Notes: generated by a model not told the origin, from the letters alone. DNA of 64,000 bases from JASEGV01 sp947085405 (GCA_947085405.1 CAMTWO010000024.1:1-64000); one strand, 5' to 3'. Counted from the stretch's first letter, positions 9,572 through 18,220 are shown. Translations and numbers: made by a program.

Positions 9572-9587
9572 TCCGTCAGTTGACGGA
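9572..9587. repeat. Palindrome TCCGTCAGTTGACGGA in intergenic hairpin
   Basis: A 7-bp-arm palindrome lies in the 310-bp gap between tssC and tssI and is extended by CTTAG (9565-9569) and CTAAG (9588-9592), with a two-base bulge, into a longer hairpin. No T-run follows, so it is not a classic terminator. Its exact reverse complement occurs inside a coding sequence at 38432-38447. The gap also starts with a TAACCGTT/AACGGTTA inverted repeat. Confidence 0.6.
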
Positions 9588-9685
9588 CTAAGTGCTCTTT
9601 GTGAATAAGTGGTAACTGATGTTATGCATTCAAAGTTATCGTGTCTCAATAGCCCCGAACTTCACAGGTCGTGTGATAACTGTAG

Positions 9686-9763
9686 GAACTCATCCCCCGA
9701 CCCCTTCTCTTGCCAAGAGAAGGGGGAATTGGATTTTTCTCCGCGGGGTTGAGTTCATTATAT
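9686..9763. repeat. Nested inverted repeat between tssC and tssI
   Basis: Outer arms AACTCA (9686-9691) and TGAGTT (9758-9763) enclose an 11-bp perfect stem CCCCTTCTCTT / AAGAGAAGGGG (9701-9711, 9715-9725) with a three-base loop. This is a small, non-coding, MITE-like or REP-like element. It separates the sheath and tube genes from the spike and baseplate genes and could reduce read-through. Confidence 0.6.
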
Positions 9764-9823
9764 ATACTTTTTACACAACCCCTTAATAACTTACTATTTT
9801 ATAATTAGATAATCAGGTGACTT

Positions 9824-11581
9824 ATGGCTTCTAAAGTAACTAATATAATTGTAACCGCTACAATAAATGGAAAGCCACACGGCTTGCGATTCGTAAACGC
9901 TAACGTGTGGCAATCGCTTTTTTCGCATTGCAAAATACGCCTTGCACTCGGATTCGATGAAGCGGAATGTAATTCTGTTTTCGATAAAGCGGTTTCCTCA
10001 TGGCTCGGTGAAAAGTTAGAACTCACTGTTTCGGACCAATTAGATAACAGTATTTCTAAAAAATATATTGGCATCATTCACAACCTTCACCTCGAGACCG
10101 GTAATCTTATAGTCGATGCTATGTCGGAAGATTATTCTCTCAACTTCGTCGAGAAACATAAATCCTTCGTCGATATGTCTGCTTTCGATGTAGTGAATAC
10201 AATTGTTAAAAATAAAACGTTTGCAAATTCCTTGACGGGACCGTCAAACGGAGTTCAGTTTCGGTTTTTGCACCAGTATGACGAAACAGATTATGAATTC
10301 TTAAAGCGCCTCGCACGTTACGATGGCTGCGTCTTGTATCATGATGGCGAGACATTTAGATACGAACCAAAACTAAGCGGAACGAAGGAAATTAAATTAG
10401 GATTAGAAAATATTTCGGATGTCCGGCTTAATTGTTTTCTGGGAGATACGAGGTTCCACGGCGTTCCTTATGATTATCAGAAACATTCTGAGTCATCAGA
10501 TTTGGTTGTAAACTCAGGAAGTTACCCGGCGCCTAATCATCCCTTTGGTTCAAAAATTTTCCAAAAATCAAATGACCTACATAAAGAACCGACTGAAATT
10601 TACAAAGAGCCGATTGTGCAGAAAAGTGACTTTGAGAACTTTATTAAAAATCAGCAGGCATTTTACAGCGGACTGCATATCAACGTAACGGGGACAACAA
10701 ATCATCCGATGGTTACAATCGGGCGTGCGATTGAGGCACCCGATCATCCGATATTGAAAGATAAGTTTGTAGTGGTGGAATTAGAAGCCGAATTTAAAGG
10801 TAATATTTACAGCGCATCATTCAAGGCAGCCGTTAAAGATTCTATCTTGCGAAAATTAGCCACCGACGAACGTGAATACATGGGGCTTTTACAACCAGCG
10901 ATAGTTGTCGATAATAAAGACCCTGAAAATATTGGCAGGGTGCAAATTCGTTACCTCTGGGATACGGATGGGAGTGCTCACGCTTGGGCTCGTGTGTTAA
11001 CATCTTTTGCCGGTTCTGACCACGGCTCGCACCTAACTCCGCGAATATCAGATCAGGTTTTGGTTGGATGCGAACACGGCAACACATCGCTTCCGGTAGT
11101 CATCGGTTCACTTTATCACAGCGAAAACAAACCCGATTGTAAAACGGATAACGGCACCGAAGAAGTGCTGATTGCAAAAACTTCTTCCGGCTCGGAAATT
11201 CGAGTTATTGAAAAACAAGGTTCTGAGCAAATCTTGATCACTATGCCCAACGGTGAAAACCTGATACGGATGGAACACAAAGGTCCCAAAATTTTCATCG
11301 AGTCGAACAATGGGACTATAGAGATTCACGCAAAAACGATAAAGATCAATGCCGATGATAAAATTGAAATGAAAGCTGACAAAATTGAAATTTCAGCAAC
11401 CTCCAAAGCCGAGATCAAAGCACAGGATATTGATGCGACGGCAGGTAATAAGCTATCTCTCGCTGGCTCATCTTCTGCCGAATTGAAATCGTCAGCATCA
11501 GTCAAAGTTAGCGGTACGCAAGTCGAATCTTCAGCAGCCGCAACTAACGTAATCAAAGGAGCAATGGTACAAATTAATTAA
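9824..11581 (+). CDS. tssI: TssI/VgrG spike protein
   Basis: Protein of 585 residues with the full VgrG layout. A gp27-like region spans about 1-350, with the diagnostic block QYDETDYEFLKRLARYDG. A gp5-like OB domain spans about 350-435 (IGRVQIRYLWDTDG, WARVLT, QVLVGCEHGNTSLPVVIGSL). A beta-spike of short repeats (IEIHAKTIKINADDKIEMKA and following) ends in GAMVQIN. Trimers cap the tube and puncture the target; the end of the spike would bind the PAAR protein at 14593. No C-terminal effector domain is fused. An AGGTGA ribosome site lies only three bases before the ATG. Length is typical for a non-evolved VgrG. Confidence 0.92.
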   Translation: MASKVTNIIVTATINGKPHGLRFVNANVWQSLFSHCKIRLALGFDEAECNSVFDKAVSSWLGEKLELTVSDQLDNSISKKYIGIIHNLHLETGNLIVDAMSEDYSLNFVEKHKSFVDMSAFDVVNTIVKNKTFANSLTGPSNGVQFRFLHQYDETDYEFLKRLARYDGCVLYHDGETFRYEPKLSGTKEIKLGLENISDVRLNCFLGDTRFHGVPYDYQKHSESSDLVVNSGSYPAPNHPFGSKIFQKSNDLHKEPTEIYKEPIVQKSDFENFIKNQQAFYSGLHINVTGTTNHPMVTIGRAIEAPDHPILKDKFVVVELEAEFKGNIYSASFKAAVKDSILRKLATDEREYMGLLQPAIVVDNKDPENIGRVQIRYLWDTDGSAHAWARVLTSFAGSDHGSHLTPRISDQVLVGCEHGNTSLPVVIGSLYHSENKPDCKTDNGTEEVLIAKTSSGSEIRVIEKQGSEQILITMPNGENLIRMEHKGPKIFIESNNGTIEIHAKTIKINADDKIEMKADKIEISATSKAEIKAQDIDATAGNKLSLAGSSSAELKSSASVKVSGTQVESSAAATNVIKGAMVQIN

Positions 11582-11761
11582 AAATTTAAAAAAAATCTAA
11601 ATTCAAAACACTAAATTCTAAATTCCGAAGGAATCACTTAGTGACAAATCTTAAATTCAAATAACACAATATATGAATTCGTTAAATATTAGTTACAGTA
11701 TTTTGGGTTTTGAATATTCGAATTTGTTTCGGATTTCAAAATTAGAAATTAGAAATTATTT
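11582..11761. repeat. AT-rich inverted-repeat spacer between tssI and tssE
   Basis: This 180-bp non-coding gap has a left half (CTAAATTCTAAATTCCGAAG and following) that resembles the reverse complement of the right half (CTAATTTCTAATTTTGAAAT and following). The two halves form an imperfect inverted repeat. The right half runs up to the tssE start codon, which lacks a clear Shine-Dalgarno sequence. Confidence 0.45.
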
Positions 11762-12214
11762 ATGGCAGTTTTACATATTCCATTAACATTATCGCCAATC
11801 GGTACTTTTCAAAGGGCGAGTACTGAAGAGAATATAGTCGGTTCACGACTTCGATTATTTGTTCTATCGGGTGCTGGCGAATATCTCAAATTACCATCGC
11901 CGGGCATTCGTGCTATGTGGGTTCAATTCTACAATATGGGAATGAGCGCCCGCTTCTGCGATATTATGGAAGAAGACAGACGAAGATCTCTCGAACAGAT
12001 TATTAAAGCCGAAGTGAACAATTGGTTTGGAGATATAGCGGAAATTCAGGATGTGAACTTGGTTGGTGATGAGCACGAAGAAAATGGAATTAAATTCCGC
12101 ACCGAGAATAAAGAATATGTTTTTAAATTTAAGGTATCAAGAAGCGAAAAAGGACTGAAAGCAGGAACTGTAGGTCCGTGGAATATTATCGAGGAAACAC
12201 ATGACGTTCACTGA
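11762..12214 (+). CDS. tssE: TssE-like baseplate protein (gp25 fold)
   Basis: Protein of 150 residues with the GPW/gp25 lysozyme-like baseplate pattern: an N-terminal arm, a variable middle, then DRRRSLEQIIKAEVNNWFGD, followed by a strand with YVFKFKVSR. In contractile systems this protein links the sheath end to the baseplate wedge. It overlaps the next gene (tssF) by 14 bp, which supports joint translation. No obvious ribosome-binding sequence precedes the ATG, which is immediately behind an AT-rich repeat. Family assignment is from length, pattern and position. Confidence 0.75.
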   Translation: MAVLHIPLTLSPIGTFQRASTEENIVGSRLRLFVLSGAGEYLKLPSPGIRAMWVQFYNMGMSARFCDIMEEDRRRSLEQIIKAEVNNWFGDIAEIQDVNLVGDEHEENGIKFRTENKEYVFKFKVSRSEKGLKAGTVGPWNIIEETHDVH

Positions 12215-13712
12215 TTTTAAATCACGTTTTATCAGTCAGTACAAGGGGGATATAAAAGATCCCATACTAACAACAATCCTACAAACTCTTGAAGCTTATC
12301 AGGAGGAAGTACAGGATCAACTCCTTTTATCAACCTATGCTCAACGGAGCGATCAGGTTTCCGACGGTTTGTTTGAAGTGCTTCGCCGTCATTTGTTTGG
12401 TCAGATGTTTCCGGGTCCGGCGTATGTTGTTCTGCAATCTACTTTGCGTGAGGTTAAAACTGCACAGCCGGTGTTATTGGAGCAAGCTCATTATTTCAAC
12501 GTACAAGATAAGGAAGGGGCAAAAGTTCTATTCGCTCCTCAATACCCCGCTTGGATTGTTCCTGCCAACACGAACGATGTTCGGGTTGATAGCTATGGCG
12601 ACGACCTGATGCTTGGCTTTAGCATTTATATCGGTAATTTGCAAGACATCGAAAATGGTGAAGTAAGTATTTTCACAGGCGATATAGACCCGCTGCTGGT
12701 GGAACGACTCCGCTGCCGAATTACACAAACTACCGGTTTCAAAGTTATCGAAAATTCGAGGAAGTCAGTTATTAGAACTAAATATCCGGGTAACTACAAC
12801 ATCATTGATGATTTCTTTCTCACACCTTATGAATCCCGCTTCATCAAAATTCCTTTCGATATTTTCATCGCCGCTTCATCAAGTCGAGGAAAAGATGATA
12901 TGATATGGATTCCTTTTCCGGGGCTTGGGGCTTTTGCACAAGAATTGGAAAAGAAACTCACACTCAATTCATTTCTTACCTGGAATATGGTGGAGATGGA
13001 AGCTCTTGCGTTGCCAGTCGATCAATTCCGGTATAACATTCCGATTACCGCGCATAAGTCGAAGGAAACAATCATTACTTCGGTTACAGACCTCGGCACA
13101 GACCCGCCGATTGAATACATAAACGCTGCTACAGTTATGGATCCGGGTTATCCGTTTCAATATACTACGTCGGTTGATATTCATAAAGATGAAATTGTTT
13201 TAGCTTTTTCTCCACCGCCTTCGGGCACAGTGAAAGTACAATATTGTCAGTACGATATTGGAGATGAATGCATCAACATTGCATCAGGAAGAAGTTTCGG
13301 ACTTTATCAAGGAATAGATGAAAGAGTAAAAAGCGCTCAATCGATTACTCCGACTCATCGTATCGAGGCTCTGAATAACAAAGCACACATCTGGAATTAT
13401 TTCAGATCGCTTCTTGCAAGCCGCCATCGCTGGTTAACTAAAGACGACTTGCGTGCAGCTATGATAGGTTATCCTCCATTTAGCCATCGAAGTGATTTAG
13501 TTAACGCAAATGATATTTCATTTGAAGAAAAAGTCGGGCGTGTTAAAGGATTTTTAACTCCATTCACCGAAATAAATATTCCTGTAAATGATGGTGGATT
13601 ATTAGACGAGCCCGACAAAAGTTACTTCGAACAGCAAATAAGCGATTATATTAGAGGTAGAACAGTGAATGGTAATTTTATCAGAATAAAACTTGTATCT
13701 GCAGAAACATAA
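12201..13712 (+). CDS. tssF: TssF-like baseplate wedge protein
   Basis: Protein of 503 residues, shorter than most TssF proteins (about 580-620). The N-terminus is helical (ILTTILQTLEAYQEEVQDQL), followed by the characteristic region where early proline-rich strands describe wedge contacts (LFGQMFPGPAYVVLQSTL). Long beta segments then run to a C-terminal KSYFEQQISDYIRGRTVNGN. It would form the baseplate wedge with TssE and TssG. GAGGAAAC precedes its ATG inside the end of tssE, and its TAA shares one base with the ATG of tssG, so tssE-tssF-tssG are translationally coupled. Assignment rests strongly on this gene order. Confidence 0.75.
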   Translation: MTFTDFKSRFISQYKGDIKDPILTTILQTLEAYQEEVQDQLLLSTYAQRSDQVSDGLFEVLRRHLFGQMFPGPAYVVLQSTLREVKTAQPVLLEQAHYFNVQDKEGAKVLFAPQYPAWIVPANTNDVRVDSYGDDLMLGFSIYIGNLQDIENGEVSIFTGDIDPLLVERLRCRITQTTGFKVIENSRKSVIRTKYPGNYNIIDDFFLTPYESRFIKIPFDIFIAASSSRGKDDMIWIPFPGLGAFAQELEKKLTLNSFLTWNMVEMEALALPVDQFRYNIPITAHKSKETIITSVTDLGTDPPIEYINAATVMDPGYPFQYTTSVDIHKDEIVLAFSPPPSGTVKVQYCQYDIGDECINIASGRSFGLYQGIDERVKSAQSITPTHRIEALNNKAHIWNYFRSLLASRHRWLTKDDLRAAMIGYPPFSHRSDLVNANDISFEEKVGRVKGFLTPFTEINIPVNDGGLLDEPDKSYFEQQISDYIRGRTVNGNFIRIKLVSAET

Positions 13713-14563
13713 TGGACGAGAAAGAAAAAATAGAAATACCACTTCAGATTGCTTCACTTGAAGACCTCCTGCCAATTGGACTGCTCGATAAAGATGAATC
13801 GGTTGGGACTTCAAATGCCGTAAAAGCATTGCGTATAATTGAACGGCTTATACAAGATGCGGGCTTGAACAGCATGGAGCATTCACGTTACGCTCTTCTG
13901 CAATCTTTTCCTCGCCTGTTTGCTGATAGAGACGGACAAACTTTCGAGACGCTGCACGAAGATATTCCCGATTATGTTCGCCAATATACCGCAGCGTTAT
14001 GCCCTGAATGGTACTCAGATTTCATCTCATCTCTATCCGATGACCAAGCTGAAGTATTTCTGAAGAATTATGTCCATGCTCATGAAACTTGGGGACATCC
14101 GGAGGGAATAGCGACTCTTGTTCGAACGATGTTAGAAAGTTCAACTCAGTTTCCTGTCCCCGTCGTAGTGAAAAAATTAGAATATCAGGAGCGACCAATC
14201 CCGGATGAACTTCAGTCTAAATTAGGTGCGAAGGATAATTATTCAATAATCGGAAAAAATTTTGTTCTCGGCAAAAAATTCAAGTCGCGCCCTAAATATT
14301 ATAACATCATAATCGGACCGATAAATGTTAGAACGCTTGAAAAATTCCAGGAAGCGGGTTGGGCTGAGGATGCAAATGCAAGTAAAAAATTGTACCGGCT
14401 TGTAGAATTTGCCGAGCCGTTTTATTTTCACGCTCGTATTCAAATCCTGTTAGAAACCGCAGGATTCGTACTGGGACGAGCATCCATAGGAAAAGACCGA
14501 TTGGGTATTGTTGAAAGTGAATTGGAAGAATATGTTGATACTTTGTTTGGCGTTAAAGGTTAA
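13712..14563 (+). CDS. tssG: TssG-like baseplate wedge protein
   Basis: Protein of 283 residues. Its layout fits TssG: an N-terminal helical part, a segment HPEGIATLVRTML followed by a strand VPVVVKKLEYQE, a LGAKDNYSIIGKNFVLGKKF block in which TssG proteins carry their repeated LG motif, then YNIIIGPINVRTLEKFQEAG and a closing LGRASIGKDRLG. TssG bridges the wedge to the spike hub. It starts within the stop codon of tssF (TAATG). A short AT-rich spacer separates it from the PAAR gene. Confidence 0.7.
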   Translation: MDEKEKIEIPLQIASLEDLLPIGLLDKDESVGTSNAVKALRIIERLIQDAGLNSMEHSRYALLQSFPRLFADRDGQTFETLHEDIPDYVRQYTAALCPEWYSDFISSLSDDQAEVFLKNYVHAHETWGHPEGIATLVRTMLESSTQFPVPVVVKKLEYQERPIPDELQSKLGAKDNYSIIGKNFVLGKKFKSRPKYYNIIIGPINVRTLEKFQEAGWAEDANASKKLYRLVEFAEPFYFHARIQILLETAGFVLGRASIGKDRLGIVESELEEYVDTLFGVKG

Positions 14564-14592
14564 AAAAAATCATAAATCATAAATCGTAAATT

Positions 14593-15243
14593 ATGGGACA
14601 ACCAGCCGCACGTATAAGCGACATGCACGTATGCCCGATGGTAACACCGGGCGTTCCGCCAATTCCACATGTTGGTGGTCCTATTACTGGACCAGGAGTT
14701 CCTAACGTACTAATCGGTGGTATGCCTGCCGCTGTAATGGGCGATATGGCAACATGTGTGGGTCCACCGGATACTATTCTTAAAGGTTCGGTAGGTGTTC
14801 TGATTGGTGGCAAACCCGCTGCACGAATGGGCGATACTTGCGCACACGGCGGCACAATCGTTCTCGGATGTCCGACTGTTTTGATTGGCGAAGTGATGCC
14901 TGGCGCACCACCTGTTATTGTGCCACCTTTCGCTGTGCCGGTTCAGCCGGAAATGAAATCAAGCGAGAAAAAAACTACTTCCCCAACTCCACCATCCAAA
15001 AAAGCTGAACAGAAACCTACTAAGAAAGAAGAAAAAAAGAAAACCGATTGGATTGAAGTAGAAGTAACAGATGAAGATGGAAAACCGATGATAGGTGAAA
15101 AATATGAGATTGAGTTGCCAGACGGCTCTATTAAAAGAGGTGTTATTGATGCAAAAGGTAAAATTAAATTAGAGGGCGTTGAACCCGGAACTTGCAAAAT
15201 TACTTTTCCTGAAATTGATTCTGAAGAATGGGAAATAAAATAA
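14593..15243 (+). CDS. PAAR spike-tip protein with C-terminal extension
   Basis: Protein of 216 residues. Residues 1-105 are a PAAR domain: MGQPAARISDMHVCPMV, repeated G-G-x-PAA turns (LIGGMPAAVMGD, LIGGKPAARMGD), and metal-binding His/Cys residues in HVCP, CAHGG and GC. PAAR proteins sharpen the VgrG spike and attach cargo. A Pro/Lys-rich linker (about 106-150) leads to a small beta domain (about 151-216; EVTDEDGKPMIGEKYEIELP). The neighbouring LysM protein has a related domain, so it may be a cargo-docking module. No clear ribosome site is seen before the ATG; a run of AAATCATAAATC repeats fills the spacer. Confidence 0.9.
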   Translation: MGQPAARISDMHVCPMVTPGVPPIPHVGGPITGPGVPNVLIGGMPAAVMGDMATCVGPPDTILKGSVGVLIGGKPAARMGDTCAHGGTIVLGCPTVLIGEVMPGAPPVIVPPFAVPVQPEMKSSEKKTTSPTPPSKKAEQKPTKKEEKKKTDWIEVEVTDEDGKPMIGEKYEIELPDGSIKRGVIDAKGKIKLEGVEPGTCKITFPEIDSEEWEIK

Positions 15244-15255
15244 TTGGAGCTATAC

Positions 15256-15915
15256 ATGAGCAAGGTACACATAGTAAAACAAGGTGAGTGTTTAGCGAGC
15301 ATTGCAAAGAAGAATGAGTTTAAAAATTGGAAAACTATTTATGAACATCCAGATAATAAAGATTTAAAAAATAAGAGGCCAAATCCAAATATTTTGTTCC
15401 CGGGCGATAGGATTATTATACCCGATAAATCGTTAAAGCAAGCAAATATAGAAACCAATGGAAAATACAAAATTAAGATTAAGACGCAAAAAGTACAATT
15501 TAGAATTTACTTAAAAGATAGAAAAGGAAAACCTATAGCAAATAAGAATTATGAATTAATGATTGATAATCGAACATTTTACGGAACGACCGGTTCAAAG
15601 GGGTTAATAGAAAGAGAAATATCGGAAGATGCTGACGTTGGATATTTAACTGTAGAGATTAATGAACCACCATATAGTGAGAAATATAGTTGGAAAATTA
15701 AGATCGGAAATCTTGATCCAGCAGATGAAATCAGCGGAATACAAGCTCGTTTAAACAACTTAGGGTTTTCCTGCGGCACTGTTGATGGTATCATTGGACA
15801 AAAAACGAAGGATGCATTAAAAGCTTTTCAACGGAGTTATAACATAGAACCAACGGGGAAAATTGATAATACTACAAAGAAGAAAATAGAAGATATTCAT
15901 GACCAAAAAAGTTGA
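15256..15915 (+). CDS. LysM / beta-domain / peptidoglycan-binding protein
   Basis: Protein of 219 residues from the ATG at 15256 (TTGGAGC just upstream; the earlier TTG at 15244 is less likely). Three parts are visible: an N-terminal LysM domain (1-58: HIVKQGECLASIAKKN, then FPGDRIIIP), a central beta domain with DRKGKPIANKNYELMI (about 75-140) like the extension of the PAAR protein, and a C-terminal PGBD-type domain (about 157-214: IQARLNNLGFSCGTVDGIIG, then TKDALKAFQ). Both ends suggest cell-wall binding. There is no signal peptide, which fits a protein delivered by, or loaded on, the injection machine, or an adaptor. No catalytic residues are apparent. It starts 12 bp after the PAAR gene. 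Confidence 0.8.
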   Translation: MSKVHIVKQGECLASIAKKNEFKNWKTIYEHPDNKDLKNKRPNPNILFPGDRIIIPDKSLKQANIETNGKYKIKIKTQKVQFRIYLKDRKGKPIANKNYELMIDNRTFYGTTGSKGLIEREISEDADVGYLTVEINEPPYSEKYSWKIKIGNLDPADEISGIQARLNNLGFSCGTVDGIIGQKTKDALKAFQRSYNIEPTGKIDNTTKKKIEDIHDQKS

Positions 15916-15924
15916 TTGTATTAT

Positions 15925-16953
15925 ATGAGTAACAATGAAGCATTAATTTCTCGAGTATCATCAGACTCATCTGAAGCTAATACCTTGGTGCCAACAGCAT
16001 ACGAAAACCGCTTAATTGTTGTAGCACAAGGTATCGAACGTCAGGATAAAGATTTTGTTGGTGAGGACGAGATTTACCGAATACCTAATTATTTAAGAAA
16101 TAGGATATCTGGATTGTTATTTAGTTCTGAAACTTTTGGCACTTACGTAAGTCATGAACAAGGCGTAATTTTTAATATAAGTATTGTGACAAAGAAAGAT
16201 GAATACAAATCATTTCTTGAAACGCCTGGAGTTCATGTTGTTTATAGCGGTCATGCGCGGTATGGTAGAGGACCTTGTTTTGGAGATGACCATGGACCAG
16301 GAGAAGATTGGGAAAATGGTACAGATCCTATGAGAACTGGATTATACAGAATAGGTTATCCTTACATTGCAATTTCATTAGAAGATATTCCTCATCATCA
16401 GTACACTGCAAATGTGATTCCGGCGTCTGAGGTAATATCGAAGAATGAATGTCATCCCGATCTTAAACGAGCGTATTCGCGTTTGCGAACTTACAGTATT
16501 AATAACTTAGATCCAAGTGGTGTACTTATTAACCATGTAGCAGGTTCATTTAGCCCAGAAGATAGAATATGGGCAATTAAAGGATCTGTAGGCGGTCACC
16601 GTGGGACTCATCTTGTCCTTCGTGCCGGCTGGGAAAACACAGTTAGTTCACCAATGGACCTTGGTGCTACAAATATTCAGTGTCGTGTATTTTGTCATTT
16701 TGGGTGTAGTACATTCAAACATAATTATCGAATATTACGATTCGAAAAATATTGGAGAAGAACTGACACAGATCGGTTTGCGTTTTGGACAACTGCTCCT
16801 TCATACTTCATTGCGACTCGGTTTTGGCTTGTTAGGATATTGACCTATCCTAAATATAATGCTTTCGAATCATGGAAGCCTAGTTTAGATTATGCTGTTA
16901 AACGCACAAATCAGGATTTGAGAAGTATAGGACATACATATCGAATAATATAA
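15925..16953 (+). CDS. Predicted clan CD-like cysteine peptidase (candidate effector)
   Basis: Protein of 342 residues from ATG 15925. No signal peptide and no family I can name with certainty. A strand GVHVVYSGHARYGRGPCF has a His-Ala after Ser-Gly (His110), where caspase/gingipain-type folds carry the catalytic His after a hydrophobic strand. About 145 residues later a second hydrophobic strand CRVFCHFGCST offers catalytic Cys candidates (Cys257, Cys261). A block VGGHRGTHLVLRAGWENT lies between. This order (strand-His, strand-Cys) is what clan CD peptidases show, hence the call; it is an inference from motif order only. Sitting directly behind the VgrG, baseplate, PAAR and LysM genes, it is the best effector candidate of the locus. 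It could instead be an unrelated alpha/beta hydrolase. Confidence 0.4.
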   Translation: MSNNEALISRVSSDSSEANTLVPTAYENRLIVVAQGIERQDKDFVGEDEIYRIPNYLRNRISGLLFSSETFGTYVSHEQGVIFNISIVTKKDEYKSFLETPGVHVVYSGHARYGRGPCFGDDHGPGEDWENGTDPMRTGLYRIGYPYIAISLEDIPHHQYTANVIPASEVISKNECHPDLKRAYSRLRTYSINNLDPSGVLINHVAGSFSPEDRIWAIKGSVGGHRGTHLVLRAGWENTVSSPMDLGATNIQCRVFCHFGCSTFKHNYRILRFEKYWRRTDTDRFAFWTTAPSYFIATRFWLVRILTYPKYNAFESWKPSLDYAVKRTNQDLRSIGHTYRII

Positions 16954-17005
16954 TGTTAAATTATGTAAAAACATTTTTTAAAAATGGTAAGTTTGGAGCG
17001 TGTTT

Positions 17006-17677
17006 ATGATAACTTCTAAAATTTCTAAAAATTACAATTTTTTATTTTCTACGATTTTAATGCTACTTATTCTTAGTGGATGCGAACAAAATATTGAAAG
17101 GAGAAAAAATATGACTAAAGATCAAGTAATTGAAAGATTAAAACAAATAGATGAGAAACAATATGCAATAATAGATTTCCTTGCAGATTCATTATTGAAT
17201 GATATAAGAGAGAAAGTTACCGCAGTTTCATCCTGCTGGCTTGATCCAGATAAGAACCTATCTTCTAATGCTGCAATGTTAATTAGTCAACTAGACGAAA
17301 TTGCAATCATTCCGTTAATGAACACCAGTGTTCCCGAAAGCATCACAAAAAGAGTCTGGCTAATTCACACTATAACAGAAGCTGAGTTGGAATTGCGGGA
17401 AAAACTAATTGCTTATCTCGACAAGATGTTAGAAGATAAGTCGTCAGTTCTGATTCCAGAGCCCATCGGAAGAGAAGAAGAGTTACCCAAGCCACGGCGT
17501 GTTTGTGACGAAGCTTATATGCAAATGAGGCGATTATTAAATACATCAGAAAAAGTTGAAGAATATTACCTTAATGTGGATGCTTACTTAGATTTAACAG
17601 ATGATGAAAAAGATAAAGAGATTTCAAAAGTGAAAAAAGCACGAGTATGGAAGAAATTTATCGAAGATTTCGATTAA
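17006..17677 (+). CDS. Predicted helical lipoprotein, candidate immunity or accessory protein
   Basis: From ATG 17006 (TTGGAG upstream) the protein has 223 residues. A signal sequence ends in a lipobox LILSGC (Cys26). The rest is mostly helical and charged (for example MTKDQVIERLKQIDEKQYA). A second, stronger ribosome site (AAAGGAGA at 17098-17105) lies inside the gene, five bases before an in-frame ATG at 17111, so a 188-residue form without the lipobox could also be made. Being next to the predicted peptidase, it may be its immunity protein, or a lipoprotein that helps anchor the machine. I do not recognise the family. Confidence 0.6.
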   Translation: MITSKISKNYNFLFSTILMLLILSGCEQNIERRKNMTKDQVIERLKQIDEKQYAIIDFLADSLLNDIREKVTAVSSCWLDPDKNLSSNAAMLISQLDEIAIIPLMNTSVPESITKRVWLIHTITEAELELREKLIAYLDKMLEDKSSVLIPEPIGREEELPKPRRVCDEAYMQMRRLLNTSEKVEEYYLNVDAYLDLTDDEKDKEISKVKKARVWKKFIEDFD

Positions 17678-17710
17678 ACATGGTCTAAAAAATTTCTATT
17701 ATTAATATTT

Positions 17711-18139
17711 ATGCAAGTACATTTCAGCGGACATATAACAGCTCCCTCGCCCCAGAAGGTAAGTGAAAGTGACCTTATGGCTTTAATGCCTAATGAACGC
17801 AGGGGTTGTTTCGTTTATTCAGTGAGAGTTGAATTTCCGGAAAATAATTTGGCTGTCATGTTTACACCCTCAATTTTTATAAACAAATCCCTCAGCAATA
17901 ATGAAGCGAGCGAAGTAGAAACACATGAAAGACGGCATTTTGAGGATTTCCGCCGTCTTGCAAGAGAATTGAAGGCAGATATAGAAGATGCAATAGAGGC
18001 AGGTAAAGATCCTGAAATCCGTACCCGTTTAGAGTGGTTCGACTATGATAATTGTATCGCGAGACAGAGTAGGCACAATGAAGAGGGTATTACTGATATT
18101 TTACCCTGTATACAACCCTTTTCCTCGAGACCTATTTAG
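17711..18139 (+). CDS. Small HExxH (DUF922-like) putative metalloprotein
   Basis: Protein of 142 residues without a signal peptide. The segment VETHERRHFEDFRRL contains HERRH (residues 72-76), the HExxH zinc-peptidase signature, and resembles the HEQxHF block of DUF922-type predicted proteases. N-terminal residues include a strand run (YSVRVEFPENNLAVMFTP) ahead of the helix. A third zinc ligand and the rest of a catalytic site are not identifiable. The final segment has Cys and His residues (DYDNCIARQSRHNEEG). It may be a second cargo protein or a cell-wall-acting accessory. Position within the injection locus is the main reason for interest. Confidence 0.55.
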   Translation: MQVHFSGHITAPSPQKVSESDLMALMPNERRGCFVYSVRVEFPENNLAVMFTPSIFINKSLSNNEASEVETHERRHFEDFRRLARELKADIEDAIEAGKDPEIRTRLEWFDYDNCIARQSRHNEEGITDILPCIQPFSSRPI

Positions 18140-18220
18140 TTTAAATTTTATTTGATAATACCATAAAAAATGTTAAATTATAACGTAACTGTTCAATAAA
18201 TATTAGAAAGAAATTAAATC

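Noticed and set aside
9514..9823. Operon terminator after tssC
   Set aside because: The hairpins lack a following T-run on the + strand, so transcription through to tssI cannot be excluded.
14577..14855. Minus-strand reading frame inside the PAAR gene
   Set aside because: Its Pro/Thr/Gly-rich product is the mirror of the PAAR repeat codons, a shadow frame with no ribosome site.
15925..16953. Amidase effector of the Tae type
   Set aside because: No Cys-then-His order typical of NlpC/P60 amidases; the His comes first, as in clan CD.
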